From: Treponema sp.
Lineage (GTDB): Bacteria > Spirochaetota > Spirochaetia > Treponematales > Breznakiellaceae
Direction of reading: 5' to 3'
DNA: 10,999 nt
NCBI GenBank assembly: GCA_031275535.1
Contig: JAISOR010000119.1
Coordinates: 1 to 10,999, forward strand
The notes under the pieces were generated by a model. That model searched no databases. It was given only the letters and a program-made list of their open reading frames with translations, and was not told the DNA's origin. Within the stretch, counting starts at the first letter, position 1, and every line of letters starts with the position of its first letter. Shown here in pieces: positions 1 through 6,127 of this stretch. Position numbers and translations under genes: made by a program.

Positions 1-16
1 AATTAAGGAAGCCGCC

Positions 17-1318
17 ATGATTTTCAATCCTGAATACGAATGCATGGAGCAGGAAACCCGGAAGAGGCTGCAACTGGCCTGTCTTAAAAACCTGACGGAA
101 AAGCTCTATACCGATGTGCCCTTCTACCGGAAAAGGATGAACGATCTGGGGATAAAGCCCCGGGACATCCACAGCCTCAAAGATATTGAAAAACTGCCCT
201 TTACCACCAAGGACGATCTGCGGGAAACCTTCCCCTACGGACTCCTGGCCTGCCCTAAATCTTATATCGAAGAAATACACATGTCTTCGGGAACCACGGG
301 GATCCCCGTGGTGGACGCCTATACCCATAAGGATATTGAAATTTGGGGGGAGGCCATGGCCCGGACCATGGCGGGGGCGGGATGCACCCGGGACGACACG
401 GTGCAGAACTGTTACGGCTACGGCCTCTTTACCGGCGGGCCGGGGGCCCATTACGGAGCCCGGGTCCTGGGGGCCAACGTCCTCCCCATGTCTTCGGGGA
501 ATACCGCCCGGCAGCTCCAGGTGATGCAGGCCTTTGGTTCCACCATCCTTACCTGTACCCCCTCCTATGCCCTGTATATGGCGGAGGAAGCCCGGGATAT
601 GGGGATTGATCTTAAAAAACTCCCCATTAACAAGGGCTGCTTTGGGGCGGAGCCCTGGAGCGAAAACATGCGGAAGGAAATTGAGGCCCATTACGACATG
701 AAGGCCTATGACATCTACGGCCTTACGGAGATCATCGGCCCCGGGGTGGCCTTTGAGTGCGAGGCCCAGGAGGGGCTCCATATTAACGAGGACCTCTTTT
801 ATCCCGAGATAATCGATCCCGTAACGGGGAAGGTCCTTCCCCTGGGAGAAAAGGGGGAGTTGGTCTTTACCACCCTGACCAAGGAGGGGACTCCCCTAAT
901 CCGGTACCGTACCAGGGACATTACCTACTTTATAACTGAACCCTGCTCCTGCGGCAGAACCACCATACGGATGCACCGGCTCTTTGGCCGGACCGACGAC
1001 ATGCTCATCATCCGGGGGGTCAACGTCTTCCCCAGCCAGATCGAACATGCCCTTATCGAGATTGAGGGAACCGAACCCCAATACCTGATCGTCCTTAACC
1101 GGGGGGCCAGCCATCTGGACGAGGTGGAACTTCAGGTCGAGGTGAAAAAGGAATTTTTCAGCGACGAAACCAGGGATCTGGAAGGGCTGCGGGCCAGGAT
1201 CGAAAATGTGATGAAGTCCAAGCTGCAGATTAGCCTGAAGGTAAAGCTGGTAGAGCCCAAGACCATTGAGCGGTCCATCGGTAAGGCGAAACGGGTTATC
1301 GATAACCGGAAAATATAA
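17..1318 (+). CDS. paaK: Phenylacetate-CoA ligase (AMP-forming)
   Basis: This 433-residue protein has the usual length of PaaK-type ligases, which activate phenylacetate or related aryl acids with ATP and CoA via an acyl-adenylate in the cytoplasm. Visible motifs are the phosphate-binding SSGTTG (residues 90-95), YGLTE (234-238) for adenine and Mg-ATP binding, the YRTRD core (297-301), a CSCGRT stretch typical of the family, and GRTDDMLIIRGVNVFP (324-339), the hinge into the small C-terminal domain. The start at 17 is preceded by AAGGAAG at 5-11, and the protein begins as family members do. An ACT-domain gene follows after 40 bases. In anaerobes such pairs often sit beside indolepyruvate:ferredoxin oxidoreductase (iorAB), where the ligase interconverts aryl-CoA and aryl acetate; that part is context inference, because the upstream genes are outside the window. 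The exact aryl acid cannot be told from sequence. Confidence 0.93.
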   Translation: MIFNPEYECMEQETRKRLQLACLKNLTEKLYTDVPFYRKRMNDLGIKPRDIHSLKDIEKLPFTTKDDLRETFPYGLLACPKSYIEEIHMSSGTTGIPVVDAYTHKDIEIWGEAMARTMAGAGCTRDDTVQNCYGYGLFTGGPGAHYGARVLGANVLPMSSGNTARQLQVMQAFGSTILTCTPSYALYMAEEARDMGIDLKKLPINKGCFGAEPWSENMRKEIEAHYDMKAYDIYGLTEIIGPGVAFECEAQEGLHINEDLFYPEIIDPVTGKVLPLGEKGELVFTTLTKEGTPLIRYRTRDITYFITEPCSCGRTTIRMHRLFGRTDDMLIIRGVNVFPSQIEHALIEIEGTEPQYLIVLNRGASHLDEVELQVEVKKEFFSDETRDLEGLRARIENVMKSKLQISLKVKLVEPKTIERSIGKAKRVIDNRKI

Positions 1319-1322
1319 GACC

Positions 1323-1339
1323 GCGGGCCCCGGGCCCGC
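1323..1339. other. GC-rich intergenic palindrome between paaK and ACT gene
   Basis: Arms GCGGGCCC and GGGCCCGC surround a single central C, beginning 5 bases after the paaK stop. As RNA it would fold with a few inner pairs opened, giving a short, very stable stem. No T-run follows, so it is not a standard intrinsic terminator. It may tune transcript stability or read-through into the ACT gene. Confidence 0.45.
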
Positions 1340-1358
1340 AGACAGGGGGAGAAAAATC

Positions 1359-1775
1359 ATGCAGATAAAGCAAATATCCGTATTTCTGGAAAACAACGCG
1401 GGACGGCTTGGGGAAGTTACCCGGGTACTTGCCGATGCGGGAATCAATATCCGGGCCATAAGCATCGCCGACACCGCGGACTTTGGCATATTGCGGCTCA
1501 TCGTGGATAAAAGCCAGGAAGCCGTAAAGGCCCTGACCGGCGCGGGGTTCACCACCCGGCTGAGCGATGTGGTGGCCGTGGAAATCAACGATACCCCCGG
1601 CAGCCTCGCCAAGGTCATGGAGCTTTTCCAAAAATCCCAGGTCAATATCGAATACCTCTACGCTTCCCTGGAAGGAAAGACCGGAAAGGCCGTGGTGATC
1701 TTTAAGATGGAAAATATTGAAAAGGGGCTTAAACTAGTAGAAGAAAACGGCCTTTCCATGGTTGATACATTCTGA
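1359..1775 (+). CDS. Tandem ACT-domain protein (paaK-linked)
   Basis: This small protein of 138 residues consists only of two ACT domains. The first (about 1-68) starts MQIKQISVFLENNAGRLGEV and contains the GRLGEVTRVLADAGINI turn typical of ACT ligand sites. The second (about 70-138) starts VVAVEINDTPGSLAKVMELF. ACT domains bind amino acids and act as allosteric sensors. Stand-alone paired ACT proteins next to paaK and iorAB are known in anaerobic bacteria and archaea, and probably sense aromatic or branched-chain amino acids, but the ligand is not known here. The ATG at 1359 follows GGGGGAG at 1345-1351. A longer reading from 1266 would overlap paaK and add 31 residues without ACT character, so I reject it. 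The gene lies 40 bases after paaK and is probably co-transcribed with it. Confidence 0.88.
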   Translation: MQIKQISVFLENNAGRLGEVTRVLADAGINIRAISIADTADFGILRLIVDKSQEAVKALTGAGFTTRLSDVVAVEINDTPGSLAKVMELFQKSQVNIEYLYASLEGKTGKAVVIFKMENIEKGLKLVEENGLSMVDTF

Positions 1776-1818
1776 ACCAGGGGCCGCGTTTGATATAAAT
1801 CTGTGGTTGAGGCGTTAT

Positions 1819-3300
1819 ATGAAGATATTAATGGCCGCCAGTGAAGCCGTACCCTTTGCCAAAACCGGCGGCCTGGCCGATGCGGTATCTGCCCTGTCCA
1901 TTGCCCTGGCAAAGCAGGGACACGAGGTTCGGATCTTTATGCCCCGTTATTACGGCATCGACCGGGGGGGACTCAAACAGCTTGAGGGCGCCCTGGGGGT
2001 TCCCGTAGGAGGGGGGGAAGAGTGGAGCGCGGTCTATACCACCATCCTTCCGGGCTCCCCGAAAAAAAACCCCGTCCCCGTTTATTTTATCGATCACGAG
2101 CTTTTTTTTGGCCGGGACGGCATATACGGAACCCCCGCGGAGCCGGACTTTCTGGACAACCCCCGGCGTTTCAGCTTCTTCTGCCGGTCGGTTTTCCAGC
2201 TCTGCCGGAAGATCTCCTGGTATCCCGAGATCCTCCACAGCCACGATTGGCCCACCGCCCTGGCGCCGGTTTTCCTGAAATTCGGGGAACGGGCCGGCGG
2301 ATTCGCCAATACGGCCTCGGTCCTCACCATCCACAACCTGGGCTACCAGGGGATCTACAGCAAGGACAACTACCCCTATACCCGGCTTGGGTGGGATGTC
2401 TTTTCCGCCGCCGGGTTTGAGGACTGGAACATGATGAACATCCTCAAGGCGGGCCTTAACTGTGCGGATAAACTCAACACCGTGTCCCCCACCTATGCGG
2501 CGGAAACCATGACCCATGTCCAGGGCTTCCGGCTGGACGGGGTACTCCGGTACCGGGCCGCCGATTACCGGGGCATCCTTAACGGTATAGATACGGCCCT
2601 CTGGAACCCCGGGACCGATCCCCTCCTGCCCGCGGTCTACAGCGTCAAGGACATGGGCGGGAAGCGAAGGGACAAAGAGGCCCTCCAAAGGGAATTCAAG
2701 CTGCCCCCGGAGCCGGACATTCCCCTTATCGGCATGGTAACCCGGCTGACCGAACAGAAGGGGGTCGGGGAACTCTTCGGCCCGGCCTACGGGTCCGCCT
2801 GGGCCATCTGCCGGGACATGAACCTCCAGCTGGTGCTTCTGGGTTCCGGGGAAGGCTGGTGCGAAAACGAGATAAAAAGCCTCGCCGGGAGGCTCCCCAA
2901 TTTTAAGGCCCGGATAGGCTACAGCGAAGCCATAAGCCACCTGATCGAAGGGGGAAGCGACTTCTTCCTGATGCCCAGCCGCTACGAGCCCTGCGGCTTA
3001 AACCAGATGTATTCCCTGGCCTACGGAACCCTGCCCATCGTGCGGAATACCGGCGGCCTGGCGGACACGGTGGAAAACTTCAACCAGGATACGGGGACCG
3101 GAACGGGGTTCATGTTCGACGATCTGACCCCCCAGGCCATATACAACACCGTGGGCTGGGCGGTCTGGGCCTACTACAACCGCCGGGATGCCCTGGAGGC
3201 CATGCGGCTTAGGGCTATGAAGCAGGACTTTTCCTGGGAAAAGTCGGCGGAGAAGTATGTAGAAATGTACCGGTCCTGTTTCAGCGGGCCGCAGGACTGA
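1819..3300 (+). CDS. glgA: Glycogen synthase (ADP-glucose type, GT5)
   Basis: The 493-residue product transfers glucose from an ADP-sugar to the growing alpha-1,4-glucan in the cytoplasm. It begins MKILMAASEAVPFAKTGGLA, the classical GlgA N-terminus, with the KTGGL glucosyl-binding loop at residues 15-19. HSHDWPTALAP (140-150) is the usual N-domain motif, and PSRYEPCGLNQ (386-396) holds the C-domain catalytic Glu390. This gives a full GT-B architecture at about normal length. The chosen ATG at 1819 aligns with family starts and has a short GAGG-like ribosome site at 1809-1812. Reading from 1762 would overlap the ACT gene and add 19 atypical residues. The gene lies 43 bases behind the ACT gene, so it may belong to the same transcript although the pathways are unrelated. 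Its last 20 bases overlap the 3' end of the convergent gene. Confidence 0.95.
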   Translation: MKILMAASEAVPFAKTGGLADAVSALSIALAKQGHEVRIFMPRYYGIDRGGLKQLEGALGVPVGGGEEWSAVYTTILPGSPKKNPVPVYFIDHELFFGRDGIYGTPAEPDFLDNPRRFSFFCRSVFQLCRKISWYPEILHSHDWPTALAPVFLKFGERAGGFANTASVLTIHNLGYQGIYSKDNYPYTRLGWDVFSAAGFEDWNMMNILKAGLNCADKLNTVSPTYAAETMTHVQGFRLDGVLRYRAADYRGILNGIDTALWNPGTDPLLPAVYSVKDMGGKRRDKEALQREFKLPPEPDIPLIGMVTRLTEQKGVGELFGPAYGSAWAICRDMNLQLVLLGSGEGWCENEIKSLAGRLPNFKARIGYSEAISHLIEGGSDFFLMPSRYEPCGLNQMYSLAYGTLPIVRNTGGLADTVENFNQDTGTGTGFMFDDLTPQAIYNTVGWAVWAYYNRRDALEAMRLRAMKQDFSWEKSAEKYVEMYRSCFSGPQD

Positions 3301-4528
3301 CCGTAAGTTCCAGCACCCGGTGGCGGCGGGTCTTGGTAACCCTGACCACCAGGTCCCTAAAGGTAAAACTATCCCCCTCCCTGGGAAGGCCCCCCAGGGT
3401 CTCAATTACCCAGCTTCCCAGGGTGGTGGCCTTGGTTTTCTCATCCCCCTCGCCTATCGAAAAAAACGCAAAGAACTCCTTTAAAGCGGTATTGCCCAGG
3501 ACCCTGTAGCCGCCGCCCCCAAGGGCGCGGATGTTCTCTACCACCTCGTCATGCTCATCCCAAATTTCGCCCACCAGTTCCTCCACAATATCCTCTATGG
3601 TGATAATCCCCACGGTCCCGCCGAATTCATCCACCAGGACCGCCAGGTGGGATTTTCTCTCCTGCAGGGTTTTAAGGAGCTTGGAAATCTTCATGGACTT
3701 GGTAACAAATACCGCGGGTTTAATGATGCTTTCCAGGGAACGGCCCTGGTTGATAACCCCGTAATGAAAATCCTTGAACAGAATTACCCCCAGGATATTA
3801 TCTATCGATTCCCGGTAAACCGGCAGCCGGGAATAACCGGTCTCGAAAAACTTCCGCCCAATCTCCTGGCCCGTATCCGCCAGGGATACCGCGGCCACGT
3901 CAACCCGGGGGGTAAAAACATCATTCGCCGTCAGATCGTCAAAGGCAATGGTCCGGCGGATCATCTTTTCTTCCTGTTCATTGATCCCCCCCTCCTGGCG
4001 CACCTCCTCCACAAAGGTAAGCAGTTCCGCCTCCGTAACGGAGCGGTCCTGCTTTATGCGGAAGAGGCGGAGGATCCCCCTTTTCCACAAACTAAAGAGG
4101 TAATTTACGGGCGAAAGGATGATAATAAAAAACCGCAGCAGGGGGGCAAAGAGCATGGCCACCCGTTCCGGGGCTTCTTTGGCCAGGGTCTTGGGGGATA
4201 TTTCCCCAAAGAGGAGGACCAGCAGGGTCATGGTCAGGGTCGAGATGCTTATCCCCAGGCTGCCAAAGAGGCCGACAAATAGCACCGTGGCCAGGGCGGA
4301 GGAGGCGATATTGACGATATTGTTTCCCACCAGGACGGTGGAGAGCAGCTTATCATAATTTTCCGTTATTTTTAGGGCCAGCAGGGCCCGCTTGTTCCCC
4401 TGATCCGCCAAATTCTTCAATTTAATCCGGTTCAGGGACGAAAAAGCCGTTTCCCCGGAGGAAAAAAAGGCCGAACAGAGGAGCAGGACCCCCAGGGAAA
4501 TTATAATACCGATAGTATTTGAATCCAT
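3281..4528 (-). CDS. CNNM/HlyC-CorC family membrane protein
   Basis: The 415 residues show the standard order of this family. First comes a DUF21/CNNM transmembrane domain (about 1-180, with hydrophobic segments starting IGIIISLGVLLL, IVNIASSALATVLF, TLTMTLLVLLFGEISPK and LLRFFIIILSPVNYLF). Next is a pair of CBS domains (about 205-325, including RLPVYRESIDNILGVI and AVLVDEFGGTVGIITIEDIV). A CorC_HlyC domain (about 335-412) closes the protein. Family members are membrane proteins linked to Mg2+ or Co2+ export or homeostasis; older names such as hemolysin or TlyC persist, but haemolytic activity should not be assumed. No Shine-Dalgarno sequence precedes the ATG. A TATAAT box ends 8 bases before it, so the message may be leaderless. 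The stop lies inside the glgA 3' end. Confidence 0.9.
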   Translation of the reverse strand: MDSNTIGIIISLGVLLLCSAFFSSGETAFSSLNRIKLKNLADQGNKRALLALKITENYDKLLSTVLVGNNIVNIASSALATVLFVGLFGSLGISISTLTMTLLVLLFGEISPKTLAKEAPERVAMLFAPLLRFFIIILSPVNYLFSLWKRGILRLFRIKQDRSVTEAELLTFVEEVRQEGGINEQEEKMIRRTIAFDDLTANDVFTPRVDVAAVSLADTGQEIGRKFFETGYSRLPVYRESIDNILGVILFKDFHYGVINQGRSLESIIKPAVFVTKSMKISKLLKTLQERKSHLAVLVDEFGGTVGIITIEDIVEELVGEIWDEHDEVVENIRALGGGGYRVLGNTALKEFFAFFSIGEGDEKTKATTLGSWVIETLGGLPREGDSFTFRDLVVRVTKTRRHRVLELTVSPAAR

Positions 4529-4536
4529 ATATGCCG

Positions 4537-4542
4537 ATTATA
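4537..4542 (-). promoter_or_regulatory. Predicted -10 box for the CNNM gene
   Basis: The minus strand reads a perfect TATAAT here, only 8 bases before the ATG at 4528. Transcription would then start at or next to the start codon, consistent with the lack of a ribosome-binding site. The -35 region at the right distance is poor, and it falls on the -10 box of the divergent hemerythrin promoter. An A/T-tract lies between the two boxes. Confidence 0.45.
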
Positions 4543-4560
4543 GTATTATTTTTAAAAAAA

Positions 4561-4594
4561 TGGTATAATGCGGGAAATTCGTAATAAGGAGAGG
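4561..4594 (+). promoter_or_regulatory. Extended -10 promoter and RBS of hemerythrin gene
   Basis: TGGTATAAT at 4561-4569 is a perfect extended -10 element (TGn plus TATAAT). No good -35 box is seen, which extended -10 promoters can tolerate. The strong ribosome site AAGGAGAGG at 4586-4594 lies 7 bases before the ATG at 4602. The predicted leader is about 25 bases long. Confidence 0.65.
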
Positions 4595-4601
4595 ATATCT
4601 T

Positions 4602-5021
4602 ATGGAAGAATATCAATGGGATGGCAGTTTAGCGACCGGACATGCGCTGATAGACGAACAACACCAGCAGTTATTTGCGGCCATAAACGGGCTCCTGGCA
4701 ACCTGCCGGGCGGGTAAGGGCAAGGAGGAACTATCGAAGAGTTTGGATTTCCTGACCAACTATACGATAAAGCATTTTTTTGAAGAGGAACAAATTCAGC
4801 AAAAGTACCAATACCCCGAATATCCGAACCACAAACAGTACCACGATGGTTTCAAAACAACGATCCGGGATTTGACCGTCCGCCTGATAATGAAGGGAGC
4901 TTCGGACGAGCTTATCACGGAAGTGCATGAAAAGGTCGGCGACTGGCTGGTCAGCCACATCAAGGTCCACGATTTCCGGCTGGCCAAATTCATCAAGGAA
5001 AAGGACGCCGCCGCGGGCTAA
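4602..5021 (+). CDS. Bacteriohemerythrin
   Basis: The 139-residue single-domain protein has all seven ligands for a di-iron oxygen-binding site: His21, the HxxxE pair His58/Glu62, the HxxxH pair His77/His81, and the HxxxxD pair His119/Asp124. The N-terminal WDGSLATGHALIDEQH is typical of bacterial hemerythrins. There is no signal peptide, membrane segment or fused signalling domain, so this should be a soluble cytoplasmic protein that binds O2 (or NO) reversibly. Proposed roles in the family are oxygen scavenging, delivery and sensing; in an anaerobe or microaerophile, protection from oxygen is plausible. It has its own extended -10 promoter and strong ribosome site. The downstream gene is convergent, so this is probably a single-gene transcript ending near the 5029-5044 hairpin. 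Confidence 0.93.
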   Translation: MEEYQWDGSLATGHALIDEQHQQLFAAINGLLATCRAGKGKEELSKSLDFLTNYTIKHFFEEEQIQQKYQYPEYPNHKQYHDGFKTTIRDLTVRLIMKGASDELITEVHEKVGDWLVSHIKVHDFRLAKFIKEKDAAAG

Positions 5022-5028
5022 GCTGCAA

Positions 5029-5044
5029 GGGCCCCGCCGGGCCC
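5029..5044. terminator. Terminator-like hairpin between convergent genes
   Basis: GGGCCC, loop CGCC, GGGCCC forms a 6-bp all-GC stem that reads the same on both strands. It lies 7 bases after the hemerythrin stop and 4 bases beyond the stop of the opposing ROK remnant. It could serve both transcripts, but neither side has a T-run, so intrinsic termination is uncertain. Confidence 0.4.
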
Positions 5045-5048
5045 GGCG

Positions 5049-5836
5049 CTATTCCAGGGTCTCTTCGTCGACTTCGATCTTCGGCTCCAGCGTCTTAAGG
5101 GCGAGCTGCACCAGGCCGTCGAGAAAGTCGTTCAGGATATCGGGGATAAAGACGAGCTCCGGCAGGAATTCCCTGGGCATATGTTCCAGCAGCCTCTTCC
5201 GCAGTTCCCCGGCGATGTTTTCCGGCAGGGCGCTGCCGTACAGGACAAGACAGTCGGGGTTAAGGAAGACGATCATCGGCAGGGCCATCTGGGCCAGCAG
5301 CTTGTGGAGGCGGACCTTTGAAAGGTCTATATCGCTGGGGGAAAAGTGGTGCCACTTGACCTGGGTATCAAGAAAAACCACCTCCCCCGCGGCGTTGTCC
5401 CTGCCCCGGTAAATTTTGCCGTCCATACAGATCCCCGCGGCGGGATGGTGGGTCTGGGGTACATAGAGGGCGGCGACGCACTTCCCCTCCCCAAAATCCC
5501 TGGTTTCATAAAAACCCGCCACCGCGGCCTTGACATCGTTTTCCAGAATGCCCGGCAGGCCGTATTTTTCCATAAAATGATCCCGGAAGCGGACCCACTC
5601 AAGGTTGGGGAAATTGAGCGAAAGGAACCTGCCGCTTCCACGGACTTCAAACCCGGCCATGCCAAAGGCCAAAAGGCTGATGGCGGATATTTCATTTTAT
5701 ACCGCTCCATTTTGGTTCTCCAGAACCATAGATAATGCATTTCGAAGATTGGCTCCGGGTTCAGGGTTTTCGACAGAAGATTGTCCATGGCGGCGGCGAG
5801 CATAATATGGTTTCCGCCGCCTTTACAGCATACCAC
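5049..5836 (-). pseudogene. Decayed ROK-family gene (regulator or sugar kinase)
   Basis: The longest intact part (5049-5672) reads as the C-terminal two thirds of a ROK protein. It has FPNLEWVRFRDHFMEKYGLP, then the LENDVKAAVAGF motif (compare ENDANAAALG), then GICMDGKIYRGRDNAAGEV (compare G.iinGkly.G..G.AGE), and a C-terminal ATPase half ending at a normal stop. Continuing the same frame upstream, ROK-like sequence goes on (GANLRNALSMVLENQNGAV, then NEISAISLLAFGMAG) but is broken by a TAA at 5697-5699. Before about 5765 the likely frame changes: GGGNHIMLAAAMDNLLSKTL, in another frame, resembles the first ROK beta-strand region. No HTH is visible upstream. The zinc-binding HxxxxCxCG motif of ROK glucokinases is absent, which suggests a former NagC/XylR-type repressor, but that is inference. 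Two assembly errors could also explain the breaks. Confidence 0.72.
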
Positions 5837-5877
5837 AAAACCGCCCTTACCGGAATGGCGCCCCGGCCTTTACAGCA
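5819..5877. repeat. 12-base direct repeat pair
   Basis: GCCTTTACAGCA occurs at 5819-5830 and again at 5866-5877, 47 bases apart. The first copy overlaps the degenerate ROK 5' end. It may be a small duplication from the decay of this region or a duplicated binding site; nothing else identifies it. Confidence 0.4.
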
Positions 5878-5878
5878 A

Positions 5879-5900
5879 TTTTACATTTATAGTTGTAAAA
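5879..5900. promoter_or_regulatory. TTTTACA inverted repeat, possible operator
   Basis: TTTTACA and TGTAAAA face each other across 8 AT-rich bases just upstream of the ROK remnant. The size and spacing suit a dimeric repressor such as a ROK protein acting on its own promoter, but no characterised consensus is matched exactly and the gene it would control is broken. Confidence 0.3.
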
Positions 5901-5932
5901 CCAATCTTCGGACCGGGGTATGGCCCCAAGAA

Positions 5933-5973
5933 CCCGCTTGCGCGGGGGAGAGTACAATCGGACCAAAGGTCCG
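5933..5973. repeat. Two short perfect hairpins
   Basis: CCCGC-TTGC-GCGGG (5933-5946) and CGGACC-AAA-GGTCCG (5959-5973) are perfect small stems separated by 12 bases. The first shares the string GCTTGC at its apex with the larger palindrome at 5988-6025, suggesting related repeat units. The second CGGACC arm also occurs at 5909-5914. Confidence 0.45.
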
Positions 5974-5987
5974 TAATTTCCTATCCA

Positions 5988-6025
5988 ATGAAGATACCTC
6001 GGGGCTTGCCTCGAGGTATCTTCAT
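5988..6025. repeat. Long palindrome, REP-like repeat
   Basis: Arms ATGAAGATACCTCG (5988-6001) and CGAGGTATCTTCAT (6012-6025) pair perfectly over 14 bp around a 10-base loop containing GCTTGC. No T-run follows on either strand and no gene ends nearby, so it is unlikely to be a terminator. Palindromes with GCTTGC at the apex are, from memory and not checked, scattered through several bacterial genomes, and this element looks like a dispersed REP-type unit. Such units are mobilised in trans by RAYT/IS200-like transposases, none of which is encoded here. Confidence 0.6.
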
Positions 6026-6127
6026 AGAGACGTCATAATTAAAGGGTCTTAAAGCAGAAGATCGGAATTCCGGAGAAAAAGAACCTTCTCTACTAGATTT
6101 TTAGCGGTGCCTCGGGTATAAGAATCT

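Larger units (their letters stand above)
5837..6127. other. Gene-free stretch rich in inverted repeats
   Basis: About 290 bases without a convincing gene separate the ROK remnant from the LacI gene. The stretch holds, in order, a TTTTACA inverted repeat (5879-5900), GGGG-TATGG-CCCC (5915-5927), CCCGC-TTGC-GCGGG (5933-5946), CGGACC-AAA-GGTCCG (5959-5973), a long palindrome (5988-6025) and CGGAATTCCG (6063-6072). The missing 5' end of the ROK gene, including any HTH, would have been here. A weak TATAAG at 6117-6122 sits just before the LacI start; I find no good -35 box for it. Confidence 0.6.

Noticed and set aside
896..1645. Open frame of 249 codons on the minus strand
   Set aside because: It spans the ends of paaK and the ACT gene in antisense and shows no domain.
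1828..2940. Long open frame (370 codons) on the minus strand
   Set aside because: It lies wholly inside glgA, has Pro/Gly-rich low-information sequence and no recognisable domain; it is a by-product of GC-rich codon use.
3551..4282. Open frame of 243 codons on the plus strand
   Set aside because: It is antisense to the well-supported CNNM gene, and its composition is that of a complementary-strand shadow.
5789..5821. GGCGGCGG/CCGCCGCC potential hairpin
   Set aside because: The arms are low-complexity GCC/GGC codon runs in the ROK remnant with a loop of about 16 bases; probably coincidental.
5327..5836. Minus-strand frame of 169 codons as an independent gene
   Set aside because: Only its first part resembles ROK sequence; after about 5765 it leaves the ROK-like frame and becomes Trp/Pro-rich nonsense. 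It is covered by the pseudogene entry.
5735..6052. Plus-strand frame of 105 codons across the repeat region
   Set aside because: Its C-terminal part is a translation of the palindrome at 5988-6025, and it has no ribosome site or domain.
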